Shown: one piece after another, positions 9,144 to 18,380 of the stretch
How positions within the stretch are numbered: position 1 is the first letter of the stretch
Layout of the letters: the number at the start of each line of letters is the position of its first letter
NCBI RefSeq assembly: GCF_040605455.1
Contig: NZ_JBEXCV010000025.1
Span: 10,737-74,736 of the forward strand
DNA length: 64,000 nt
Origin: Embleya sp040605455
GTDB taxonomy: Bacteria; Actinomycetota; Actinomycetes; Streptomycetales; Streptomycetaceae
Reading direction: 5' to 3'
The notes under the pieces: model-generated
What the model was told of the DNA's origin: nothing
The model's input: the letters and a program-made list of their open reading frames with translations, nothing else
Database searches by the model: none
Made by a program: the position numbers and the translations under genes

Positions 9144-10028
9144 ATGGAATTCCTGCGGCCCGCGACGTGGGAGGAGGCGCTCGCCGTCAAGGCGCAGCAC
9201 CCGTCCGCGGTCCCGATCGCCGGTGGCACCGACGTGATGGTCGAACTGAACTTCGACCGGCATCGTCCGGACGCACTGCTCGATCTCAACCGTATCCACG
9301 AGCTGCACACGTGGCAGATCGAGGACGACGGCACCGTGTGCCTCGGTGCCTCCGTGCCGTACTCGAAGATCATCGACGCGCTGCACGACCGGCTCCCGGG
9401 CCTGTCACTGGGGGCGCGCACGGTCGGGTCGCCACAGATCCGCAACCGGGGCTCGGTCGGCGGCAACCTGGGCGGCGCGTCGCCGGCCGGCGACGCGCAC
9501 CCGCCGCTGCTCGCGTCCGGCGCCACGGTCGAGGCCGCCTCGGTGCGCGGCGCCCGACTGATCCCGATCGACGACTTCTATGTCGGGGTCAAGCGCAACG
9601 CGCTGGAGCCGGACGAGCTGATCCGGACGATCCACATCCCCTCGGCGACCGGACCGCAGCAGTTCGCCAAGATCGGCACGCGCAACGCGATGGTGATCGC
9701 GGTCTGCTCGTTCGCGGTCGCGCTGCACCCGCGGGCCCGCGACGTGCGCACCGGGATCGGCTCCGCCGCGCCCACCCCGCTCCGGGCGAGCGAGGCCGAG
9801 GCGTTCATCCGTGCCGAGCTCGACGACACGGGCCTGTGGACCTCCGGCGGCGAGCTCCCCGTGGCGACCGCCAAGCGCTTCGGCGAACTGGTGGCGCAGG
9901 CCGCCTCACCGATCGACGACGTGCGCGGCTCGGCCGCCTACCGCCGGCATGCGCTGGCCGTGATGGCGCGCCGCACCCTGCTCTGGACCTGGAACGACCA
10001 CCGCGCCACCGGGAGGGCCGCCGCATGA
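9144..10028 (+). CDS. Xanthine dehydrogenase, FAD-binding subunit
   Basis: Medium subunit (294 aa) of a molybdenum hydroxylase that oxidises hypoxanthine and xanthine to urate. The FAD-binding PCMH domain is clear: PIAGGTDVMVEL near residue 25, and GSPQIRNRGSVGGNLGGASP followed by GDAHPPLL (about 95-120); the CO-dehydrogenase flavoprotein C-terminal domain follows. An AAGGAGA site precedes the ATG by 8 bases. Its stop overlaps the next gene's start (ATGA), so the three subunits form one operon in the order FAD, Fe-S, molybdopterin. Membership in the xanthine dehydrogenase group rather than CO dehydrogenase is supported by the purine gene context. Confidence 0.92.
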   Translation: MEFLRPATWEEALAVKAQHPSAVPIAGGTDVMVELNFDRHRPDALLDLNRIHELHTWQIEDDGTVCLGASVPYSKIIDALHDRLPGLSLGARTVGSPQIRNRGSVGGNLGGASPAGDAHPPLLASGATVEAASVRGARLIPIDDFYVGVKRNALEPDELIRTIHIPSATGPQQFAKIGTRNAMVIAVCSFAVALHPRARDVRTGIGSAAPTPLRASEAEAFIRAELDDTGLWTSGGELPVATAKRFGELVAQAASPIDDVRGSAAYRRHALAVMARRTLLWTWNDHRATGRAAA

Positions 10029-10525
10029 GGGTCACATTCACCGTGAACGGCCGCCCGACCGAGGCGGACGACGTGTGGGAGGGCGAAAGCCTGCTCTACG
10101 TGCTGCGCGAGCGGGTCGGGCTGCCCGGTTCCAAGAACGCGTGCGAGCAGGGCGAGTGCGGCTCCTGCACGGTCTATCTGGACGGCGATCCGGTCTGTTC
10201 GTGTCTGGTCGCGGCCGGCCAGGTGCAGGACCGCGAGGTCGGCACCGTCGAGGGCCTGGCCGACGGCGACACGCTGGACGCGGTCCAGCAGGCGTTCGTG
10301 GACGCGGGCGCCGTGCAGTGCGGATTCTGCACGCCGGGCCTGGTGGTCCAGACGCACGACCTGTTGAACCGGGCGCACCACCCCTCGGACGCGGAGATCC
10401 GCGAGGCGCTCTCCGGCAACCTGTGCCGCTGCACGGGCTACGAGAAGATCATGGACGCGGTCCGCCTGGCCGCGGCCCGCAAGGCGGACGCCCGCGACGC
10501 GGCCTCCACCGGGCTGGAGGGCTGA
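10025..10525 (+). CDS. Xanthine dehydrogenase, 2Fe-2S subunit
   Basis: Small subunit (166 aa) carrying two [2Fe-2S] clusters that pass electrons from the molybdenum site to FAD. Plant-type ferredoxin cluster: CEQGECGSCTVY with a later Cys in VCSCLVAAG. Second cluster: CGFCTPG and CRCTGYEKI. The ATG overlaps the previous stop by 4 bp and the next gene starts 3 bp after its stop. Confidence 0.95.
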   Translation: MRVTFTVNGRPTEADDVWEGESLLYVLRERVGLPGSKNACEQGECGSCTVYLDGDPVCSCLVAAGQVQDREVGTVEGLADGDTLDAVQQAFVDAGAVQCGFCTPGLVVQTHDLLNRAHHPSDAEIREALSGNLCRCTGYEKIMDAVRLAAARKADARDAASTGLEG

Positions 10526-10528
10526 GCC

Positions 10529-12895
10529 ATGGCCGGTCCGACCAAGCCGAAGAACCTCCAGGACGTGACCGCTCCCGGCCGGGACGGCATCGGCGCCTCA
10601 CCGCTGCGGCCGGACGGCATCCTCAAGGTCAGGGGCGACTTCGCCTACTCCTCGGACCTGTGGCACGAGGACATGCTGTGGGGCATGGCGCTGCGCAGCC
10701 CGCACGCGCGGGCCCGGATCCTGTCCCTGGACGTGTCCGCGGCGCTCGCCCAGCCGGGTGTGTACGCGGTGCTCACCCACGAGGACATCCCGGGCAGCAA
10801 GTACTACGGCCTGGAGATCCAGGACCAGCCGGTGCTCGCCATCGACGAGGTGCGCTTCCACGGCGAGCCGATCGTGATCGTCGCGGCCGACCATCCCGAG
10901 ACCGCGCGGCGCGCGATCGCCAAGATCGTGGTCGAGTACGACGTGCTGCCCTCGATCGGGCCGGTCGAGGCGTTGGACCCGGAGCGGTACGGCTACGTGC
11001 ACGCCCCCGCCGACTACAAGGCCCACGCCTTCGGCAACATCGTGCACAGCCAGCACATCCACCACGGCGACGGGGATTCGGCCGAGGTACGGGCGCTCGC
11101 GGACGTGATCGTGCGCGGCGAGTACGAGGTCGGCATGCAGGACCAGGCGTTCCTGGGCCCGGAGTCCGGTCTCGCGGTGCCGGCCGAGGACGGCGGCATC
11201 GACCTGTACATCGCCACCCAGTGGCTGCACGTGGACCGGCAGCAGATGTGCCCGGTGCTGGGCCTGCCGCCGGAGAAGGTGCGGCTCACCCTGGCCGGCG
11301 TCGGCGGTGCGTTCGGCGGGCGCGAGGACATCTCGATGCAGGTGCACGCGTGCCTGCTCGCGCAGCACACCGGCAAGCCGGTCAAGATCGTCTACAACCG
11401 CGAGGAGTCGTTCTTCGGCCACGTGCACCGCCACCCCGCGACGATGGTGTTCGAGCACGGTGCCACCCGGGACGGCAGGCTGGTCTTCGTCAAGGCCGAG
11501 ATCGTGCTGGACGGCGGCGCCTACGCGTCCGCGTCGCCCGCGGTGGTCGGCAACGCGGCCTCGCTGGGCATCGGTCCGTACGTGATCCCTCATGCGGTGG
11601 TCGACTCGACCGCGGTGTACACCAACAACCCGCCGTGCGGCGCGATGCGCGGCTTCGGCGCGGTGCAGATGTGCTTCGGCTACGAGACGCAGATGGACCG
11701 ACTGGCCGCCGAACTTGACCTGGATCCGGTCGAGTTGCGCCGGATGAACGCGATGGAGCAGGGCTCGGTACTGCCCACCGGACAGGCCGTGGACGCCCCG
11801 GCGCCGGTGGCCGAGCTGCTCCGGCGGGTCAAGGCGATGCCGCTGCCGGAGGCGGAGAACTGGCTCACGGCGGACGGGCCGGACGTGCGCGAGCTGCCCG
11901 GCGGGCTGTCCAACACCACGCACGGCGAAGGCGTCGTGCGCGGTATCGGCTACGCGGTGGGCATCAAGAACGTCGGCTTCTCCGAGGGTTTCGACGATTA
12001 CTCGACCGCGCGGGTCCGGCTCGAGGTGATCAATGGCGCGCCGGTCGCGCTGGTGCACACCGCGATGGCCGAGGTCGGGCAGGGCGGGATCACCGTGCAC
12101 GCGCAGATCGTGCGCACCGAGTTGGGTGTGGACCAGGTGACCATCGCGCCGGCGGACACCCGGGTGGGCTCGGCCGGTTCGACGTCCGCGTCCCGGCAGA
12201 CGTACATGACCGGCGGCGCGGTGAAGCAGGCGGCCGAGGCGGTGCGCACCGTGCTGCTCGCTCGGGGTCGGGACCGGTACGGCTGGGCGCCCGCGTTCGC
12301 GGCGGGCCTGCGTCTGTCCGGCGGCAAGGTGCTCACCGCCGCGGGCGAGGTGGTCGCCGACCTGGTGGACCTGCTCGGCGACGAACCGGTGGACGAGACG
12401 ACCGAGTTCCGCCACCGCCCGACCCAGGCGTTCGACAAGGTCACCGGACAGGGCTTCGGACACGTCCAGTACACGTTCTGCGCGCACCGCGCGGTCGTGG
12501 ACGTGGATGTGGAACTGGGCCTGGTCAAGGTGGTCGAACTGGCCGCCGCGCAGGACGTCGGCAAGGCGATCAATCCGCTCGCCGTGGTCGGCCAGATCCA
12601 TGGCGGCAGCACCCAGGGGTTGGGTTTGGCGGTGATGGAGGAGATCATCGTCCGGGACGGCAAGGTTCGGAACCCGTCCTTCACGGACTACCTGATCCCC
12701 ACCATTCTCGACACCCCGCCGATGCCGGTGGACGTGCTCGAACTGGCCGATCCCAACGCGCCTTACGGCCTGCGCGGGGCCGGCGAGGCACCCACTCTCT
12801 CCTCCACGCCGGCCATCGTCGCGGCGATCCGCGCGGCGACCGGCCTACCGCTGAACCGGGTACCGGTTCGGCCGGAACACCTCACCGAGACCTGA
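10529..12895 (+). CDS. Xanthine dehydrogenase, molybdopterin-binding subunit
   Basis: Large subunit (788 aa) holding the molybdenum cofactor and catalysing purine hydroxylation. Landmarks: GVGGAFGGREDISMQ near residue 259, PPCGAMRGFGAVQ near 370-382 with the arginine typical of purine-binding enzymes, and LRGAGEAPTLSSTPAIV near 750 with the conserved catalytic glutamate. Length is normal for the three-subunit form. It is last in the operon. With uricase destroyed downstream in this region, its urate product would need another route unless a second uricase exists elsewhere. Confidence 0.94.
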   Translation: MAGPTKPKNLQDVTAPGRDGIGASPLRPDGILKVRGDFAYSSDLWHEDMLWGMALRSPHARARILSLDVSAALAQPGVYAVLTHEDIPGSKYYGLEIQDQPVLAIDEVRFHGEPIVIVAADHPETARRAIAKIVVEYDVLPSIGPVEALDPERYGYVHAPADYKAHAFGNIVHSQHIHHGDGDSAEVRALADVIVRGEYEVGMQDQAFLGPESGLAVPAEDGGIDLYIATQWLHVDRQQMCPVLGLPPEKVRLTLAGVGGAFGGREDISMQVHACLLAQHTGKPVKIVYNREESFFGHVHRHPATMVFEHGATRDGRLVFVKAEIVLDGGAYASASPAVVGNAASLGIGPYVIPHAVVDSTAVYTNNPPCGAMRGFGAVQMCFGYETQMDRLAAELDLDPVELRRMNAMEQGSVLPTGQAVDAPAPVAELLRRVKAMPLPEAENWLTADGPDVRELPGGLSNTTHGEGVVRGIGYAVGIKNVGFSEGFDDYSTARVRLEVINGAPVALVHTAMAEVGQGGITVHAQIVRTELGVDQVTIAPADTRVGSAGSTSASRQTYMTGGAVKQAAEAVRTVLLARGRDRYGWAPAFAAGLRLSGGKVLTAAGEVVADLVDLLGDEPVDETTEFRHRPTQAFDKVTGQGFGHVQYTFCAHRAVVDVDVELGLVKVVELAAAQDVGKAINPLAVVGQIHGGSTQGLGLAVMEEIIVRDGKVRNPSFTDYLIPTILDTPPMPVDVLELADPNAPYGLRGAGEAPTLSSTPAIVAAIRAATGLPLNRVPVRPEHLTET

Positions 12896-13268
12896 GACAC
12901 CGTCAGTTCCGGTTTCCAGAACCGCGGAGGTCGACGTACAACCGACCATCGGGGACGCGCTTGGACGATATTCCCGGAAGTCCCGGAAAATTCCGAACGC
13001 GTCGACCCGGATTCCCGTCCGCCACCGGGTGTGGTCATCCCTATCGGCTCCTATTCGGGTTTCGGTGGCGGCAGATGCGCGACACCACGCTCGAAGAAGA
13101 TTTCCATCTCCTCGACATTCCGGTAAAGCGCCTCGGCAAATGCGGTGGCTTTGGCGTGGGCGATGGTCACACCGCCGGGCAAATGCGGACGCGTAGGTGC
13201 CGGTGAGATCGCGACCAATAATCGCCACACCAACACGCTCGACGACGCGCCCGCGGTGGATACGTCGT
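12896..13268. other. Gene-poor gap with a possible small ORF
   Basis: No firm gene. A minus-strand open frame (13051-13236) reads AKATAFAEALYRNVEEMEIF and ends FFERGVAHLPPPKPE; it looks more protein-like than chance, and a neighbouring frame (GRDLTGTYASAFAR) could be its frameshifted upstream part. I do not recognise it. It may be a remnant. The gap is somewhat less GC-rich than its neighbours. Confidence 0.35.
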
Positions 13269-13296
13269 GAGGCCCCCGGCTTGAGCCGGGGGCCTC
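13269..13296 (-). terminator. Strong hairpin after csbD-like gene
   Basis: GAGGCCCCCGGCT and GCCGGGGGCCTC-type arms around a 3-base loop, about 25 bases past the csbD-like stop codon. Confidence 0.75.
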
Positions 13297-13321
13297 ATGG
13301 GGCGCTGGAGTGAGCAGGGGG

Positions 13322-13531
13322 TCAGTCGCGCTTCATCGACCCCTTGATCTTGTTGATCGCCTCGTTGGCCTTGTCCTTGGCGCCCGCGGCGGCTTCCTTG
13401 GCCTTGGCCGAGCCCTGGTCCTGCTGACCCTCGTCGCGCAGATCCTCGTTGCCGGTCGCCTCGCCGAGCTTCTCCTTGGCCTTGCCGCCGGCGTCCTGGG
13501 CCTTGTTGCGGATGTTGTCGTCGATGCCCAT
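13322..13531 (-). CDS. CsbD family stress protein
   Basis: A 69-residue, highly charged CsbD-like protein, a family often induced by general stress; molecular role unknown. It shows the usual start MGIDDNIRNKAQDAGGKAKE, the KEKLGEATGNEDLRDEGQ core, and Ala/Lys-rich helical repeats. The ATG at 13531 has AGGAG eight bases upstream; the longer open frame to 13588 lacks family sequence. It is followed by a strong hairpin, so it is probably transcribed alone. Confidence 0.9.
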   Translation of the reverse strand: MGIDDNIRNKAQDAGGKAKEKLGEATGNEDLRDEGQQDQGSAKAKEAAAGAKDKANEAINKIKGSMKRD

Positions 13532-13647
13532 GTCTCGGGTCTCCTGTCGCGATTGACCGCGCGCGTCCGTTGATCGCGCGACGTCCAACCCGACCTATAA
13601 CCGCAAACGACCCATTCGACACACTTTCGTGATCTTCATGACCTTTG

Positions 13648-15060
13648 TCACCTGGCCCGGGAGATCTCCACGTTCTCCAGCACGCCCAGCGCGTCGGGCA
13701 CCAGCACCGCCGCCGAGTAGTACGCCGTGACCAGGTAGGAGATCAGCGCCTGCTCGTTGATACCCATGAAACGCACCGACAGGCCGGGCTGGTACTCGTC
13801 CGGCAGGCCGGTCTGGTGCAGACCCACCACGCCCTGGTCGTCCTCACCCGTACGCAACACCAGGATCGAACTGGTGCGCGCCTCGGAGATCGGGATCTTG
13901 TTGCACGGGAAGATCGGTACGCCGCGCCAGGCCGGAATCTGGTTGCCGCCCACGTCGACCGTGGTCGGGTACAGGCCGAGCCGGCTGCACTCGCGGCCGA
14001 ACGCGGCGATGGTGCGCGGGTGGGCCAGGAACAACCGGGAGCCGCGGCGGCGACTGAGCAGCTCGTCCATGTCGTCCGGCGTCGGCGGGCCGGCCTGGGC
14101 CTGGATGCGCTGCTCGTAGTCCGCGTTGTGCAGCAGACCGAACTCGGGATTGTTGATCAGCTCGTGTTCCTGCCGCTCGCGCAACGCCTCGATGGTCAGT
14201 CGCAGCTGCTGCTCGATCTGATCCATCGGCTGGTTGTACAGGTCGGCAACTCGGCTGTGCACCCGCAGCACGGTCTGCGCCGCGCTCAACTCGTACTCAC
14301 GCGGCTTGAGTTCGTAGTCCACGAAGCTGCCCGGCAGTACCGCCTCGCCGTGGTGGCCGGCGGACATCGGGATCTCCGCCTCGCCCTTCGCGTTCTGCGG
14401 GCGGCTGCTGCCCTCGGCGTATTCCGCGAGGTGCTCGCGCAGGCTGTCGGCGTGCAGGCCGTCGAAGGCGTCCCTGGCCAGCTCCAGCACGATCACCGAA
14501 GTGGCCGCCGTGGCCGTGTACCCCCACGACGATTGACGGTCGACGAGCATCTTCTCGCCGAAGTGGTCGCCGTCGCCATGCAGCCCGAGCGAGGTGCGAT
14601 CGCCGTAGGGACCCACCCCGGATTTGGCGATCTTGCCGTGCACGACCAGGACCACCCGGTCGTTCGGCTCACCCATCGTCGCGAGCGTCTCCCCCGCCGC
14701 GTACTCCCGGCGCACGAAGCGGTCCGCCAGCGCGCGCAGCACCTCGTCGTCCGCGAACCCGCGCAGCGGGGCCAGCTCGCCCAACTCGGCCGGAATCACC
14801 CGGACTTCGGACCCGGTCTGGACGAACTGCACGCGCCCGTCGCCGACCCGGTAACTCAACCGCCGGTTGACCCGGTACGTACCACCCGACACCTGGACCC
14901 ACGGCAACATCTTGAGCAGCCACCGCGACGTGATGTCCTGCATCTGCGGGACGGTCTTGGTGGTGGTCGCGAGATTTCGCGCCGCTGCCGTCGCAAGACT
15001 CGAACGAGCCTGCGTGTCCTGGGCTTCACTTTCCGTGCCGGCCCCAGCATCGATCGACAA
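13648..15060 (-). CDS. Family 2B encapsulin nanocompartment shell protein
   Basis: Shell subunit (470 aa) of a protein nanocompartment. Family 2B shells combine an HK97-type capsid fold with an inserted cyclic-nucleotide-binding domain, and both are visible: a polar N-terminal arm, then MLPWVQVSGGTYRVNRRLSY (about 50-70); a cNMP-binding domain at about 100-215 (EYAAGETLATMGEPNDRVV, HGDGDHFGEKMLVD); and capsid sequence at about 230-470 including MDQIEQQLRLTIEALRERQE and VPIFPCNKIPISEARTSSIL. In known systems cargo enzymes (terpene cyclases, desulfurases, prenyltransferases) are encoded next door. Here the neighbours are CsbD and allantoicase, so the cargo is not obvious. No membrane segment or signal. 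Confidence 0.9.
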   Translation of the reverse strand: MSIDAGAGTESEAQDTQARSSLATAAARNLATTTKTVPQMQDITSRWLLKMLPWVQVSGGTYRVNRRLSYRVGDGRVQFVQTGSEVRVIPAELGELAPLRGFADDEVLRALADRFVRREYAAGETLATMGEPNDRVVLVVHGKIAKSGVGPYGDRTSLGLHGDGDHFGEKMLVDRQSSWGYTATAATSVIVLELARDAFDGLHADSLREHLAEYAEGSSRPQNAKGEAEIPMSAGHHGEAVLPGSFVDYELKPREYELSAAQTVLRVHSRVADLYNQPMDQIEQQLRLTIEALRERQEHELINNPEFGLLHNADYEQRIQAQAGPPTPDDMDELLSRRRGSRLFLAHPRTIAAFGRECSRLGLYPTTVDVGGNQIPAWRGVPIFPCNKIPISEARTSSILVLRTGEDDQGVVGLHQTGLPDEYQPGLSVRFMGINEQALISYLVTAYYSAAVLVPDALGVLENVEISRAR

Positions 15061-15225
15061 CGATTCCGCCTCCCCTGGATGAACCGGCCCGCTCCCCTGG
15101 CTGAACCGGTGTGCGCGAACAATCGTTGCCGGTGCGGAGGCAGCCGGCCATTACCCGATCGGGTGAGACTGGACGGGCGTGGAAGTGGCTATGTACGTAC
15201 GGTCGCCTGTGCGGTTCACGCCCGG

Positions 15226-15270
15226 GCACCTGCTCGGGTGTCTGCTCGGGTGTCTGCTCGGGTGTCTGCC
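15226..15270. repeat. Short tandem repeat, unit TGCTCGGGTGTC
   Basis: About three and a half copies of a 12-base unit lie in the gap between allantoicase and the encapsulin gene. No coding role is apparent; probably slippage-derived. Confidence 0.6.
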
Positions 15271-15320
15271 GAACGGCCGAGCGCGCGCGCCCCGGCATCC
15301 GAGGACGTCGAAGCGCGCGC

Positions 15321-16430
15321 CTACCCGGCCTGATCGGGCTTCGAAAAGTTCTTCGCTGCGGCCTGTGGCCCGCGGGCTCGGGCGTCCCGGAGGTCCGGGG
15401 TGTGGAAACGGTTCCGAAGAGCCGTCAGGCCGGCCTCGGTCAGCCGGCCCGGCAGCCGCAGTCGGGCCACCCCACCGTCCGGAAAGACCTCGATGCGGAC
15501 GTGCGTGACGGGCCGCACGTCGGTGAGCCGGAAGCGGTGCCGGGTGTCCGGTTGGACCCGGGTGCGTGGCAGCAGTTCGAACCACGCGTTCGGGTCCTCG
15601 TCCGCGTCGCTGCCGACGAGCGCGACCCACCCCGGCGCATTGCCCAGGTAGTTGTCGATGTCGATCTCCGCGGCCAGGATCTCGGCCCGCCCGACCAGGC
15701 GCACCCGCACCCAGTCGTGCCCGTCGTCGCGCCGGCGCCGGGTCTCCCAGCCCTCGCCCATCACCCGCGAGCGGCCCGGCGCGTTGAGGTTGTGCGGCGA
15801 GGAGAAGTAGCGGTCGCTGGCCGCCTCGGCCACCGCGCCGTATTCCTGCGCGGCCAGGTCCACGGTGAGCCCGTCCAGCCAGGCCGGGTCCGGCACCGCC
15901 TCGCCGTACACGCGCAGCCGGGCCACGCCGCCGTCCGGGAAGATGTTCAGCCGTACGTGGGTGAACCGCTGTGCGGCGGTGACCGCGAACGGGTGCGCCG
16001 TATCGCCCTTCAGGTCGGTGCGCGCGACGATCGTGGTCCATCGCACGGCCGGGTCGAGCAGTTCCTCCACCGAGGGGGTGCCGGGTACGGCCGCGGCCTC
16101 CACCGAGGCGCTCGGCGGGTGGTTGCCGGTGAAGAACGCGGTGTCCACCACGATCCCGCGCAGCACACCGGGCACGCCGAGCCGAATGATCGCCCAGTCG
16201 TGCGCGTCCGCCTCGGGATGCGGGTGCTCGGCCGAGGCGCCGCGCCGGCGGCGGGTCTCCCAACCGTCCATGATCTGGCCCTTGGGCCCGAACGTATGCG
16301 GGGTGAACACCGGCGGTTCGGCACTGACCAGGTTCTCCTTCTCGGCGAACCACTCGTCGTTGGCGGCCACCACGCCGGCTCCGAGGGCGCGTGCGGCGAG
16401 GTTGACGTATTCGGTGAAATCGGTGCTCAC
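15321..16430 (-). CDS. alc: Allantoicase
   Basis: Hydrolyses allantoate to ureidoglycolate and urea in purine breakdown. The 369-residue protein has the family's two homologous jelly-roll halves: GWETRRRR, HDWAIIRLG and VRLNIFPDGGVARLRVYG in the first; GWETRRRRDDGHDWVRVRLVG and HVRIEVFPDGGVARLRLPG in the second. The GTG at 16430 is chosen for the AGGAGAAGGAGA site just upstream. It follows allantoinase on the same strand with a gap of about 90 bp. A C-terminal tail (ARARGPQAAAKNFSKPDQ) looks species-specific. Confidence 0.95.
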   Translation of the reverse strand: MSTDFTEYVNLAARALGAGVVAANDEWFAEKENLVSAEPPVFTPHTFGPKGQIMDGWETRRRRGASAEHPHPEADAHDWAIIRLGVPGVLRGIVVDTAFFTGNHPPSASVEAAAVPGTPSVEELLDPAVRWTTIVARTDLKGDTAHPFAVTAAQRFTHVRLNIFPDGGVARLRVYGEAVPDPAWLDGLTVDLAAQEYGAVAEAASDRYFSSPHNLNAPGRSRVMGEGWETRRRRDDGHDWVRVRLVGRAEILAAEIDIDNYLGNAPGWVALVGSDADEDPNAWFELLPRTRVQPDTRHRFRLTDVRPVTHVRIEVFPDGGVARLRLPGRLTEAGLTALRNRFHTPDLRDARARGPQAAAKNFSKPDQAG

Positions 16431-16521
16431 GGTTGATCTCCTTCTCCTGAGCGGGAGTTGGCGTGACTCGGCGACGACTCGCAAGAGTGGGGGCGGGCCG
16501 TGGCCGCGCACCCCGCGGTGA

Positions 16522-17865
16522 TCACGAGGCGGTCTCCGTCCGGTCCAGAAGCCGCCCACGCGGGCTGCCGTGCACATCCACGGGCGCGCCCGCGAGCCAC
16601 GTGGTGCGCACCGCGCCGGTGAGCGCACGGCCCGCGTAGGGGGTGATCGGGTTGCGGTGATGCAGTCCGGCGGGGTGCACGGTGAACACCGCGTCCGGGT
16701 CGAACGCGACCATGTCGGCGTCGTATCCGGGCGCGATCGCGCCTTTGCGGGCCAGCCCGACCAGCCGGGCCGGGCCGGCAGACATCAGCGCGGCCACGTC
16801 GGCCAGTGCGAAGCCGCGGGACCGGGCCTCGGTCCACACCGTGGGCAGTCCCAGTTGCAGCGACGCGATGCCGCCCCAGGCCGCGGCGAAGTCGCCGACG
16901 TCCAGCCGTTTGAGGTCGGCGGTACACGGCGAGTGGTCGGAGACCACGGCGGCGAACGAACCCGCCCGGATCCCGCGCCACAGCCGATCGCGGTTGTCCC
17001 GGGAACGGATCGGCGGGCAACACTTGAACGCGGTGTCACCCGCCGGGACGCCCTCGGCGGCCAGGGTCAGGTAGTGCGGACAGGTCTCGGCGGTGACCGC
17101 GATCCCTGCTGTTCGAGCGGCGTCCAGGAGCGGCAACACGTCGGCCGAGGACACGTGCAGGACGTGTACCCGGGCACCGACGCGCCCGGCGGTGTCGAGC
17201 AATTGCGCCACCGCGACGGTCTCGGCCGCGTCGGGCCGCGATGCCAGGAAGTCGGCGTACGCCCGGCCGGGCACCTGTGGTGCGGCGTCCAGCACGTGTG
17301 GCGCCTCGGCGTGGATGATCGCCAGTGCCCCGAGCCGGGCCTGTTCGGTGAGCGCCTCGGCCAGTTCGGCCGCGTCCACGTGCGGGAACTCGTCGACGCC
17401 GGACGGCGCGAGGAAGCTTTTGAAGCCGTACACGCCGCCCCGATGCAGCGGCTCCAGCTGGTCGGTGTTGCCCGGGATCGCGCCACCCCAGAAGCCCACG
17501 TCCACGTACACCCGGCCGCGCGCCACCTTCTGCTTGACCCGCAGCGCATCGAGCGTGACGGTGGCCGGGATCGAGTTCAGCGGCATGTCGATCAGCGTGG
17601 TGACGCCGCCGGCCGCCGCGGCCCTGGTCGCGCTGGTGAAGCCCTCCCATGCGGTGCGGCCCGGCTCGTTGATGTGTACGTGGGTGTCCACCAGGCCGGG
17701 CAGCAGGGCGAGTTCGCCCAGATCCTCGACCGGCGCGCCGGTGGCGGTGCGATACGGCAGCACGTCCGTGATCCGGTCGCCGGCCACGACCACGTCGGCC
17801 GGCTGCTCGCCGGTCGGGGTGAACACCCGGCGCGAGCGCAGTACCAGCGTGGGGGTAGGGGTCAC
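16522..17865 (-). CDS. allB: Allantoinase
   Basis: Cyclic amidohydrolase (447 aa) opening allantoin to allantoate. The binuclear metal site is complete: HVHINEPGRTAWEGF (HxH), the carboxylated lysine in YGFKSFLAPSG, histidines in ALAIIHAEA and VHVLHVSSAD, and the aspartate in SDHSPCTADLK. The GTG start has GGAGG 7 bases upstream and its GTGA overlaps the end of a 40-codon ORF. Likely co-transcribed with allantoicase. Confidence 0.95.
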   Translation of the reverse strand: MTPTPTLVLRSRRVFTPTGEQPADVVVAGDRITDVLPYRTATGAPVEDLGELALLPGLVDTHVHINEPGRTAWEGFTSATRAAAAGGVTTLIDMPLNSIPATVTLDALRVKQKVARGRVYVDVGFWGGAIPGNTDQLEPLHRGGVYGFKSFLAPSGVDEFPHVDAAELAEALTEQARLGALAIIHAEAPHVLDAAPQVPGRAYADFLASRPDAAETVAVAQLLDTAGRVGARVHVLHVSSADVLPLLDAARTAGIAVTAETCPHYLTLAAEGVPAGDTAFKCCPPIRSRDNRDRLWRGIRAGSFAAVVSDHSPCTADLKRLDVGDFAAAWGGIASLQLGLPTVWTEARSRGFALADVAALMSAGPARLVGLARKGAIAPGYDADMVAFDPDAVFTVHPAGLHHRNPITPYAGRALTGAVRTTWLAGAPVDVHGSPRGRLLDRTETAS

Positions 17866-17984
17866 AACGCGTCCTCCGGGTCCGCTCCGTGTGTCTGCTC
17901 GGCCCGATCGCTCAGCAGGTCCCGGGCCGGTGGCTCGCCCGCGTTGAACTTGTCGGGGGCGGCCAGGACGACGACCGGTCCCAT
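17862..17984 (-). CDS. Small ORF (40 aa), possibly a kinase-gene remnant
   Basis: Encodes 40 residues beginning MGPVVVLAAPDKFNAGEPPA. It has an unusually good ribosome site (AAGGAG, 6 bases) and a 4-bp overlap with the allantoinase start, so it may be a translated leader of that gene. The VVLAAPDKF opening recalls the N-terminus of glycerate kinase, which would fit the glyoxylate pathway beside the gcl remnant, but the match is too short to trust. It may instead be a lineage-specific small protein. Confidence 0.35.
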   Translation of the reverse strand: MGPVVVLAAPDKFNAGEPPARDLLSDRAEQTHGADPEDAL

Positions 17985-18173
17985 GCGCTGCTCCTTCGGG
18001 TGGGCTGTCCGGAGGCACAGTCAACTACGTGGCCGCCGCTCTCGCAGGGATCGACGGGGCCGGCGACCGCCCGGCGACGCGGGCGCGACACCGGTTATGG
18101 GATCACGTCACCGGGCGGAACCGATGTGCCGTTCGGTGCGCCGCTTCGCTCCCGTTCGGGTGCGTGCTCCGGC

Positions 18174-18380
18174 CTACGGAATCGGCTCGAACTCCTCGAC
18201 CGCGTCGATCGCGGGCCCGTGCGGCGTGTTCGCCTCGCGCTCGATCATGATCTCCACCAGGACCGGGCGTGACGTGCGTTGCGCCTCCTCGCGGGCCCAT
18301 TCGATGGTCGATCCGATCTCGTCCGGCTCGACCGCGCGCTTGCCCGAGCAGCCGTACGCCTCCATCACACGCGACTTCAA
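18174..18380 (-). pseudogene. gcl: Glyoxylate carboligase, C-terminal remnant
   Basis: About 65 codons matching only the extreme C-terminus of glyoxylate carboligase: EEAQRTSRPVLVEIMIERE then HGPAIDAVEEFEPI and a stop. The intact enzyme is about 590 residues, so roughly 90% is missing. The remnant starts almost at the operator-like repeat 18376-18392, suggesting that a deletion fused the gcl promoter region to its 3' end. Gcl would turn glyoxylate from allantoate into tartronate semialdehyde; here malate synthase remains as the intact glyoxylate-consuming enzyme. Confidence 0.75.
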
